Origin: Magnolia sinica
Lineage: Eukaryota > Streptophyta > Magnoliopsida > Magnoliales > Magnoliaceae
Direction of reading: 5' to 3'
Length of the DNA stretch: 64,000 nucleotides
Assembly: GCF_029962835.1 (NCBI RefSeq)
Contig: NC_080579.1
Location: 186,001 to 250,000 of the forward strand
Numbering within the stretch: position 1 is the stretch's first letter; each line of letters opens with the position of its first letter. Below the pieces are notes generated by a model, which ran no database searches, had not been told where the DNA came from, and was given only the letters and a program-made list of their open reading frames with translations. Shown piece by piece: positions 49,010-58,531 of this stretch. A program made the translations under genes and the position numbers.

Positions 49010-52000
49010 TGAAAAAAATAAATCAGATGGCTACACCCATATGATAGTTCACCAACACTTTGATAATGGTGCTTATTACCCAGACCATCCAATCATCCAA
49101 ATCGTGGGGCACATTATGGATGGAGCATATCTCAAATACCATACTGATCAAGCAATCCAAACCATCCAATTTATGGTACTTATCAAATGTATGGTTAAGA
49201 ATAAAACAGTAAAGTACTGATCAAGCAAACCAAACCATCCAAGTAAAATGTATGGTTAAGAATAAAACACTGAGTAGCCCTAGTTCCAACTGAAAAAAAT
49301 CAGATGGTTCCAAAATCTGCTTACTTTTACTTATGGGTTATGCTCCATCCATAATTCAGTCAAAGATTTGGGAGGTTTCAATATATGGCAATGAGGCTCC
49401 AAAGGTTTATGGTAAATGGAAGAGCCCTTATGGATTTAGTAATGTAAATCTAGGCAAAAGTAAGACCAAGAAAACCAGTCATTTAAAAAAAAAATTTAAA
49501 AAGAAAAAAACAAATAAAGTCACCATCACTTGTCAGTTTTCTTTACCAATTTCATGCAATCGTGTGCTTCAGTAGATAAGCTAGGATCCAGCCCATGATC
49601 TTAAGGTTGAGACACAGTGATAATCCAATCAAGTTACTAGTGTTATCATAGTCTTGGTAAGAAGAGTTTCAACTTACAAGTTTAGTGAAGGAAGAAGCAG
49701 TTAGACATTTATCACGAGGACACCTGATCTAGGATGATCAGTGCCATGAAAACATGTAGCTCACAAAATGTCAAACAAAATTCAATAATGAAGTTAATGG
49801 GAAAGTATGTCCAGTGATATAGAAGTAGTTAATTATGACTTAATGCTTCAATGATGTGAAGCTTCAACTTGAGTGGGAGAATTACCTGGTTATAATGATT
49901 ATGCAGCTGAGTTTAACTCCTTTTGCCTTTTGGATTTGATCTTTGATTCTATTCACACTGTGATTCAACCCATTGAGTGCTGCATTGTGTGATGGACCAA
50001 AAACTAGGCTAATTTGACTATCTGATTATTATATTGGTGGAAATTTATTGGACCATTAAAAATTAAAAATATCCAACAATCTTACTTCCACAATCAAGTA
50101 TCTGGGAATAAGAGGTTAATATTGTTTAACCAATCTGATCTTGGGATAGTGGGCTGCACAGTCTAGTTGGTTTTATTTAAACTGATATACAACACAAATA
50201 CAATTTTTTGAGTGCCTGGGTATCAAGTGTAACACAAAGCCTTAGTAATGCAGGGGCATTTTCACACCAGGGCTAGAGTGGGGTGGCTTGTGGGATGCAG
50301 GGGAACACTCGGGGTGGGTGGCCCGTGTGAGGCGGGTGGCTCGTGAGAGGTAAGACCCATGTGATGTGGGGCCCACAAGGGGGATTTGCCCGAGGGCTCG
50401 GGCTATGAGATAAAGGGATTGTTCATTTTAGCCTGAAAATCTGCTCAATTCAAAATCATAAAAATAGAAAAAAATAACAAGTATTCCATTATTAGCATAG
50501 TGGAACTGTCTGATTTTCAAGTCCTGTGCATAAGCTTTGATTAATATAGTTCTTTTTTTTTTTTTTTTTTTTCTTTTCTTCACAAATTGTTTCTGCTTTG
50601 ACTGATATAGTCCAAAATCAATCCGATCATACACCCAGGAGTTGGGTCTGGGTTTTAGAACTGGTTCTAAGATCACCAAAAGAAGTTAAATGAAACAATA
50701 TATAACATAACATAGGCTATTTAATTATATCTCTAACCAAACCGATCAAACTATCACCTACGAAAGTTTCATATAATCAGTCAATGAAAATCATTACTTT
50801 TAATAGAGAGCAACTAAAACGTGGATGTGGAAAACTAACATGAATCCTCTGGAAATAAATAACTGTAGATTCTAACAGAAATTCTATTATTTAGCTTGGA
50901 GTTCTGTTTTTCATGAAAATATTAAAAGTAAGAAACCACAGTTTTCACCAAAAGCTTGAAAATGAAAAACACCTTGAAAGTCTAGCGTTTTGGAAGAAGC
51001 CAATATCTATAATTTCCTTGAAAAGCTTGAAAATGGAAAACAGTTTGCGTCAATATTTTTTCCACAAATAGGGGAAAATAGATATATATATATATATATA
51101 TATATATATGGAGGTCTTCTTTTCTTTTTCCACAAATCTATTTCTTTTACATTTTCTGAGATTTGGGTTTTCTTTCCTTCCCATTTTTTAGTCTTCTTGT
51201 TTACTGTCTTTGGATGATAGATTAATTTGATTTTATCTTCTTTTTTTTTTCTTTTCAGATCAAGCCAAAAAAAGCCTCACTGTTATCTATAGTTTCTCGA
51301 AGCATGAACAGAAGCGATAGAAGATTTGGAAAGGCAAAGCAACTATTTCAAAATGTCGAAAGGTATAAAAAGCTGGGAGTGAGATAGAGCACAAGTTCAA
51401 AGTGGGAGGAGCAAGAAGGAAGAAGAATCCTGCAACTTTCTTCACTAATGTTGCGGGGAAAATCTCGACAATAGTATCGTTAAAAAAAAAAAAAAAAAAA
51501 ACCCTTGAAAGTTGCTGCCTATGTACAATACTTCGATCTAGAGATGCAGCTAAATGGCATTTGTGTATCAAATACAGAAATATCAAATGAGGTTTAAGTA
51601 CTCCTGGTTCAATTCGCATGATTCAAATAATAAGCTTTGATTTTAAGATGAGATAATATCATTTACATGTGGTAATATAATCTTAACATTTGATAGCTGA
51701 AGGTTCCTAAGGAATGAATGTGGAAAGTTATCTGATATAACTTCTTCAATAGGATTCACTAACTGTATTTAACATGCTTAGAGATTTTTCCTCAACACTC
51801 ATATCTTGTTGTAGACAATATAAGGTCCCGTCTGGGTGCCACACTGAAATCGACCAAACTTACTTTTTGCACAATCGCTCATATAAGGTCCTCCAAGAAG
51901 CCCTTGGATCGTTGATAGTGCAGATCTGGTTGTGGTCAACCTAAGTGTACATGGAGTTGATTTTATAGGGATATATTGTCCGACTAAGAGAGTTGATTTT

Positions 52001-52180
52001 ATAGAGACAGAGTTGTCCGGCTAAGATCTTCGTAATGCTACCAGTAGGTGCAATTGCTACTAGTATCATTCAAGAACAATTCTAAGATGCAAACCATGCA
52101 TAACAGTATGAGGTTTACATATACAATCCAAGGAAGCACATCTACAAACTAATCCACTTTAATATGATTTAAAGTCTTAC
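49010..52180. other. Non-coding interval inside the gene-fragment island
   Basis: No gene fragment was recognised here. The interval holds imperfect repeats of CAAGCAATCCAAACCATCC near 49140-49260, a G-rich stretch at about 50240-50400 with repeated GGGTGG and GTGGGGCC words, poly-T at about 50553-50571, a (TA)n at 51082-51109 and poly-A at about 51482-51500. Confidence 0.5.
51082..51109. repeat. (TA)n microsatellite
   Basis: About fourteen TA units. Confidence 0.9.
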
Positions 52181-52400
52181 TTGCAGTGCTCCTTTATGAA
52201 GTCCTTCTGAGAGATCAAGTCAGTAACAGCTGTAAAACAGCAATTTTTATGCTTCAGAGCAACATGTAAAGTAAATGGTCCTTGTCCATGGCCAAGATCA
52301 AGGATGGTTTGACTATCTTGTATTCGTGCCCTTTCGCAGCTGTATATCAAGTATTGCAATCTCAGCCTCATGGTATAGACGGTCCTAAAACAACAATCGG
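52181..52400 (-). pseudogene. Coclaurine N-methyltransferase-like exon fragment
   Basis: The minus strand reads CERARIQDSQTILDLGHGQG, then FTLHVALKHKN and AVTDLISQKDFIKEHC. This is the SAM-binding motif I region of the (S)-coclaurine N-methyltransferase / cyclopropane-fatty-acid synthase-like family. The motif is LDLGHGQG where the usual cysteine is His. Upstream, SDCCF and, in a second frame, HEAEIAILD also match, so at least one frameshift is present. The exon ends at a GTAAGA donor. Coclaurine N-methyltransferase acts in benzylisoquinoline alkaloid synthesis. No other exons were found. Confidence 0.7.
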
Positions 52401-52419
52401 AATCTACTGAGAGAGCTAC

Positions 52420-52580
52420 CTGATTCTTGGGGATTTTCACAAGTTCATACATAGCCCATTCTGTTGTTACCAGAGTAGTATCTGATGTTTCAATGATTGC
52501 TTCCCAGACCAACATGGTCAGTTGTTCTTCTGTCAGCATTTTCCCTTCCGACAGCAAGAAATCAGACGACAGTCTATTTT
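52420..52580 (-). pseudogene. CYP701-type P450 (ent-kaurene oxidase-like) exon fragment
   Basis: A 161-bp minus-strand exon between CTCAAACAG and GTAGCT. It reads ENRLSSDFLLSEGKMLTEEQ and then IIETSDTTLVTTEWAMYEL, the I-helix oxygen-binding region of ent-kaurene oxidase (gibberellin pathway). The open frame runs out past the donor into the methyltransferase-like fragment about 20 bp further on. The heme-binding and N-terminal exons are absent. Confidence 0.75.
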
Positions 52581-53065
52581 CTGTTTGAGAGTGCAATTAC
52601 AATAAAAGGATTCAGTAGTTGATTTCTGTCATTGTTAAAGAGGACTGCCCTTTTACCCCACCAAATGGTGACCAGAGCATTCATTTAGTGGGTCCCTTGA
52701 TGGATGGCTTACATGAAAAAGATAAAAAAAATCCCACTGATCAGAGATCCTCATTGTTGATAAATGGGTTGAAATCTGGACCATTTCTCTAACCTTTGCA
52801 AGAATTTTGCCGTATGCCACATTCAATGAAGGAAGACCAAAGATTTGATGGCTAGGATCTCCCAAATCTAGAGAGTTGATTGTTGGGGGGGGGGGGGTGG
52901 TCCTTCCATGACAGGGGCTTCTAGATGAATTGCTTGGATAAACCAACCATGGATCCCACATGTACAAACTCAGTGTGCGATGGGAAGCTCTCTATTTGTC
53001 ACCAACAGGGAGTTCATCTCTACAAATATGCAACTTCCCAAAAAATTCTGCACTTGCTTTAGAGG

Positions 53066-53164
53066 GTGTTTGGTTGCACCAAATTTCATGAAATATCATG
53101 AAATTTTGCACCCAATTAGACTGATTAATCATTATATTTCATGACATTTAGCACAACCAAACAC
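53066..53164. mobile_element. Small MITE
   Basis: 99 bp with inverted ends GTGTTTGGTTGCACCAAAT and TTAGCACAACCAAACAC. Related to the nested copy at 19475-19566. No clear target duplication. Confidence 0.6.
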
Positions 53165-53508
53165 ACAATTCAATGTAAATGTTGGGAATCTGGTAATGTG
53201 TTGGGCTCTGGCTGATATGATACAACCCCACATCCGCCTATATCGCCCTGTAACTGCCCCTGTTTCACGCATGGGGTGGGCAACTATAGATATGATGCAT
53301 AAAACCATGCCCCGACCCGACCCAATCCCGAATCTGACCCATTGACTAATTTTCAGTGAGGCCTACCCTGGCCAATAAAAAGAAAAATACCATCCATGGA
53401 CTAGTTTGGATCATGTTTGCCTGTAAATGTATGAGAGCGACCTACACTTAGGCATGTGCTTATGCTATAAATATGATTTGGTTAAGGGTCTTGTTTGCCT
53501 GTAAATGT

Positions 53509-54430
53509 AATCTGAACAGGATTACATTGAAATCAGGACTATTAAAATTCGGATTCTTCGAAATCCTACAGAAAACAGATTGTCATAGGCACAACCAACA
53601 AAATATTCAGATCAGATGTAAGACAGATTTTTCCACACAAATTGTACTAAATTTGAGCAGCCAACCAAGCCCACGAAAAGAGTAGAATATGCACTGCCAT
53701 TTATGCTTTCATGAAAACAGTATCTAATGATTGGCAAGATATTTTGTGGCTTAGCAGTGTAAGTTGGGATTTGGCAAAATCCATGTCCTACAGGGATTTC
53801 AGGATCCTGCTATTAGGCTTAAAATCTGAATTTTGAAATTTAGATTTGGGTAATCTGAATAGGATTACATTGAAATCAGGTCTAATAAAATTTGAATTCT
53901 TCAAGATCCTACAGAAAATAAATTGTCAGAGACAGCCAACAGAATATTCAGATTGGGTGTAAGACAGATTTTTCCACACAAATTGTACTAAATTTGAGCA
54001 GCCAACCAAGCCCACGAAAAGAGTAGAATATGCACTGCCATTTATGCTTTCATGAAAATAGTATCTAATGATTGACAAGATATTTTGTGGCTTAGCAGTG
54101 TAAGTTGGGATTTGGCAAAATCCATGTCCTACAGGGATTTCAGGAACCCGCTATTAGGCTTAAAATCTGAATTTTGAAATTTAGATTTGGGTAATCTTAA
54201 TAGGATTATATTGAAATTGGGTCTAATAAATTTTGAATTCTTCAAGATCCTACAGAAAATAGATTGTCAGAGACAGCCAACAGAATATTCAGATCGGGTG
54301 TAAGACAGATTTTTCCACACAAATTGTACTAAATTTGAGCAGCCAACCTATCCTGCGGAAAGAGTAGAACATGTACTACCATTTATGCTTTTCATGAAAC
54401 AAAGTCTATAAATGATTGGCAAGATAATTT
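53509..54430. repeat. Three tandem copies of a 342-bp unit
   Basis: The units start near 53509, 53852 and 54193 with AATCTGAATAGGATTACATT-like sequence. Copies share ACAGATTTTTCCACACAAAT and GAGCAGCCAACC. The third is cut short near 54430. No coding potential. Confidence 0.85.
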
Positions 54431-55444
54431 GTCATGAAAATGGATTCTTTACTTCTAGTTTTGTCAAGTCACTTCTAATTTAAAACCTCCAGCATCAGAA
54501 AGAAGAGCAGCCATTGATATAAAGACGCATACCCTTTTTTTGAACAATGACGGATGTCTTTGCGCCAAAGGAGATGGCCCACTTGTTTTCATAGGTTTAC
54601 CATTCCAACTTTCTCTAGTGTTCGGTAGCATCCTCCGAAGACCCCGGCAAAGAATTCAGCCTGCTGGGCTTTAGCATAACATGCAATGATTTGAAAGAAT
54701 AATCTTTCTAGGAGGTATTTTGCATTTGCAAAGTCTAATTTGCCATAATGTGTGTGGTATCACTTGATGCACCCAGCCCAAGAACCAAGGCCATACACTC
54801 AGTGACCCTAGATTGGAGGATTTCCAAAAACTCTACCAATTTTATACCCACCATACATTAATTTAAAAGGCCTAAGTCATGGACCTCAATTTAAATGGAA
54901 CATACCCCAAAATTAGATTGACTGGGGACATGCAAAACCTCATAGAACTGTTTGTTAAACTTGGACCGTGTTCAGACACACTTTTGGATGAATAAGGCAC
55001 ACGTTTTGAATGGTCTAGATTGTGGTGGTTGTGCACATTATCATGGATCATCACACTCTACCTTCAACTCGGTTCGACTTGGTGTACACCCCTACTTGAG
55101 TGAGGCCAATATTTGTGTTTTCGTATCATTATTAACGGTACATATGACATATAAGCATCACTGTCGACTCGGGAGGTTTTAACGATAGTAATTTCCCTAC
55201 CCACATTTTCCTTTAGTGCAGCCCACTTGAGTCTTCAATCCTGATTGTTTTTGGTTTCAAGTCCTAAAATGAGCTCCCAAAACAAATGGACAGGGTAGAT
55301 TTCTCACAAACATTATAGTGGCCCCACGTAAGTTTCCAGCGCAGGAACTTCCTGGCAAAGGCTTTCTTAGGAAATCCGTGTCCCTAACTTTCTGTGAGGC
55401 AATCCTTGTCCATTTTTCTCAGCTGTCTGTCTACTGTTGGAAAT
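54431..55444. other. Non-coding interval
   Basis: No gene, RNA or element with defined ends was recognised in this interval. Confidence 0.5.
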
Positions 55445-55531
55445 GGATTGGCTACTCCCCCTGCCACCAGCCCGGTGGCTAGTGGTCGATGCTCTGTGGG
55501 CCCCACCATGATGTATGTGAGTAGCCAATCC
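55445..55531. mobile_element. 87-bp MITE-like unit
   Basis: It begins GGATTGGCTACTCCCC and ends GAGTAGCCAATCC, overlapping the left end of the next element. The interior matches the inverted-repeat arms of 55519-55915 (CTGTGGGCCCCACCATGATG). Confidence 0.55.
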
Positions 55532-55915
55532 GTTTCCCTACTCCCCCTGCCACCAGCCAATGGCTGGTGGTCGGTACTCTGTGGGCCCCACCATGATGTA
55601 TGTGTTTCATCCACGCCGTCCATCTATTTTTCTAGACCATTTTATAGTATGAGACCAAAAATGAGATATATCCTAATATCAAGTGGACCATATCATAGGA
55701 AACAGTGTTGAATGAACGTCGACTATTAAATCCATCACTATTGTTTTCCTGAAGTGTGGTCCACCTGAGATTTACATCCCTCTCTTTTTTGGAATAAAGC
55801 CCTAAAATGATACCTAAAAATGGATGAAGGGAGTGGATAAAATACATACATCATGGTGGGTCCACAGAGCACCGACCATCACCCACTGGGCTGGTGGGAA
55901 ACGGATTGGCTACTC
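55519..55915. mobile_element. MITE with long inverted repeats
   Basis: 397 bp whose outer 20 bp are perfect inverted copies: GAGTAGCCAATCCGTTTCCC and GGGAAACGGATTGGCTACTC. Similarity between arms continues inward for about 85-100 bp through CCCACCATGATGTATGT. No ORF. A further partial copy follows at about 55916-56010. Superfamily not determined. Confidence 0.7.
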
Positions 55916-56212
55916 CCCAATGGCTGGTGGTCGGTGCTCTGTGGGCCCACCATGATGTATGTGTTTCATCCATGCCGTCCATCCATTTTTCTAGATCATT
56001 TTGCCTCGATACGCCAAACAAGGTGGGTAATACTAGATCAACAAAACGGATGGGGTCAATCTTGCACTTTCCTAAATGACCAACCTCCCCTTCCTGTCCT
56101 TCTATGGATGACCAAACTATTCTTCTCACGTTTTAGTTCTTAGCCAATCACACGAGGGTCGTGACTACTCTACACAACTGCCAGAAAACCGTGACTTCCG
56201 GGAAAAAGTCGA

Positions 56213-57568
56213 ATGGCCGGTAATTACTCAGCCACTCTCTCATCCATCTCAAATCCACCCCCCAAACGCAGCAACCAACATTCAAAATCCCAAAATCCAA
56301 TAAACCCTCTTCTCACCTACCATCAAACGCTGGCCCAAGGCCGTTTTCCAGACACCCCCACCCTCATTTTTGCACTGAGATCCTGTGCCCATGTCTCCGC
56401 CTTCGAAGCAGGGCAAACCATCCATGCCCAAATCATTAAAACCAGATCAAGACCTGATCGATTCATTGCCACCTCTCTCGTTCGTTTCTATTCTGCTTGC
56501 GGTCACATCAGCTTCGCATACCAAGTGTTTGATGAAATCACTGAGAAAGATGCGGCACTTCGGACTGCCATGCTCTCAGGTTTTTCTCTCGATGGTGCTA
56601 TCGAGAATGCCCGTCACGTTTTTGATGAAATGCCCGAAAGAGATATTGTTGCTTGGAATGCTATGTTGAGTGGGTATGCGCAGAGTGGGCTGCCTCAGGC
56701 TACACTTGAACTGTTCCGGGAAATGCAAATTGCCAATTTTAGGCCTAATGAAGTCACGCTAGTGAGTGCCCTTTCGGCATGTTCTCAATTGGGTTCTCTA
56801 GCCGTAGGCAAGTGGATACATGCATACATTGATAGGCATGATAGCATTAGAGTGACTTCAACATTGAATAATTCCCTTGCGCATATGTATGCAAAATGCG
56901 GTAGATTGGATGCCGCATTCCATGTGTTTGTTGAGAGACGGCCTAGGAACATGGAGTCATGGAATACTATGCTCACCAGTTTTGCCATCCATGGATGTGG
57001 GAGTGCCGCTCTCTCTCTTTTCTCACAAATGATGAGGATGGGTTTGACGCCTGACAGGATTAGCTTTGTCGGCTTGTTGATGGCATGTAGTCATGGCGGT
57101 ATGATTGACCATGCCACTAGATGCTTTGATTGCATGAATCGAGTGTATGGTATCGAACCCAAGTCCGAGCACTATGGATGTATGGTGGACGTTCTTTCTC
57201 GTGGAGGGTTTCTTGAGGAGGCCCAATTGCTTATAGATAGCATGCCTTTTGAACCAGATGCTTATGTTTGGGGGGCTCTTCTGGGTGGTTGCTTAACCCA
57301 TAAAAACTATGAGCTTGGTTTGCACACAGCGAAATGCCTTCTTGAGCTAGAGCCTGATGAAGAGAGTCGTTACATAGCTCTCTTGAACCTTCATGCGATG
57401 TCTGGTAAAAGAGAAGATGCCACAATGGTGAGGAACACTATGATTGATATGGGAGTCAATAAGTCTTCTGGGAGTAGCAAGATTGAGATTAATGGCGTTG
57501 TTCATGAATTCTTATCAGGGGATGGATCACATTATCTATCTACTCAATATAAAGAAAATTCGTTTTAG
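56213..57568 (+). CDS. PLS-class pentatricopeptide repeat protein (E subgroup)
   Basis: A single-exon 451-residue frame, the only intact gene in the window. PPR proteins of this class bind organellar RNA and take part in editing or other RNA processing in plastids or mitochondria; the target cannot be read from the sequence. Tandem repeats are clear: HAQIIKTRSRPDRFIATSLV, ARHVFDEMPERDIVAWNAML, SGYAQSGLPQATLELFREMQ, HMYAKCGRLDAAFHVF and MVDVLSRGGFLEEAQLLIDS. From about residue 345 (EPDAYVWGALLGGC) the E and E+ motifs follow, ending with INGVVHEFLSGDGSHY. There is no DYW deaminase domain. The first 40 or so residues are Ser/Pro/Asn-rich and could be a targeting peptide. The start is the first Met with G at +4, and the stop is TAG. 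A degenerate partial copy lies 0.4 kb downstream. Confidence 0.93.
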   Translation: MAGNYSATLSSISNPPPKRSNQHSKSQNPINPLLTYHQTLAQGRFPDTPTLIFALRSCAHVSAFEAGQTIHAQIIKTRSRPDRFIATSLVRFYSACGHISFAYQVFDEITEKDAALRTAMLSGFSLDGAIENARHVFDEMPERDIVAWNAMLSGYAQSGLPQATLELFREMQIANFRPNEVTLVSALSACSQLGSLAVGKWIHAYIDRHDSIRVTSTLNNSLAHMYAKCGRLDAAFHVFVERRPRNMESWNTMLTSFAIHGCGSAALSLFSQMMRMGLTPDRISFVGLLMACSHGGMIDHATRCFDCMNRVYGIEPKSEHYGCMVDVLSRGGFLEEAQLLIDSMPFEPDAYVWGALLGGCLTHKNYELGLHTAKCLLELEPDEESRYIALLNLHAMSGKREDATMVRNTMIDMGVNKSSGSSKIEINGVVHEFLSGDGSHYLSTQYKENSF

Positions 57569-57949
57569 CGTAGATTCACACGATTAAATTGCATCCTTGA
57601 CCGGCTTGCTGTGAGGGAAAGTCATGGCATGTCAATCTAAAGTATCTGCAATTGTAACATAAGCTAGTGTTAAAGTGATTATAATGCATAAATGGAGATT
57701 TATTTATATACATTCCAGATGTGGGCACTCAAAGGGGATGATTGGTCAACGATCACCTTGTTCTCAAGAGTATTATGTCTTCAGTAGTTGCTCCAAATGG
57801 AAATGGGAAAGTGGAGGGTGAAAAGCAATAGAGGCTTGCTACAGGTAGATTTTTTTATTCAAAGGGGAAACCAAATCAACCCCACCCACTATTGTTTTCC
57901 ATCAAAGAGATTCTGTATTTGAGTGACTTTGATGTTGAATAAATCATGT
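57569..57949. other. 3' flank of the PPR gene
   Basis: AT-rich non-coding sequence. No clear polyadenylation signal could be chosen with confidence. Confidence 0.4.
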
Positions 57950-58078
57950 TGATAAGTATATGCAAAAATGCAGCAAGTTAGATTCTGCCTTGCATTTGTT
58001 TGTCAAGAAAAGGCCAAGGAACTAGGATTGATGGAATGCTATGTCAATGGATTCTGCCTTGTTTGGATGTGGGACCAG
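57950..58078 (+). pseudogene. Degenerate partial copy of the PPR gene
   Basis: The DNA from ATATGCAAAAATGCAGCAAG to TTGTTTGGATGTGGGA aligns with about 56885-57002 of the PPR gene. In one frame it reads SALHLFVKKRPRN, then a stop, then WNAMS and ALFGCG, matching AAFHVFVERRPRN, WNTML and AIHGCG. It is a short, frameshifted and stop-containing relic of a tandem duplicate. Nothing upstream or downstream of this stretch could be matched to the gene. Confidence 0.65.
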
Positions 58079-58531
58079 AGTTCCAACGATCTGGGAAGTT
58101 TTGATGCATCTGCAATCCACAATGGGGCCCATAAGATCAATACTATGGTTTGTCTGGATCACTGACTGTGGACCCTACAAGTATGGAATCTTGTGCATCA
58201 TTAATTTATGCATTTGCTAACTCTCACTAGCTTATATTTCCTCCCGCCCTAGCTTTTTGCCTCCAGTTGACTGAATATCTTCAACTTTAATATCTTGTAA
58301 CTCTGTATTTCTAGATTTGTCATGGCCTCATAAATCCCCATTCTTCTGTTTCACAATGATATCCAACAATGTTGTCGTTTCTTTTCTTTTTCTTTTTGCT
58401 TTTTCTCATGCAGAGTGTTCAAGAAGATCACTGCACAAGCATGCTATCAATTCAGAAATGAGGTGTTGTATAACATGTCTTGGTAATATGAAGGTCATTC
58501 TAAATCCACTCCAACTAGATCCAAAAATACT

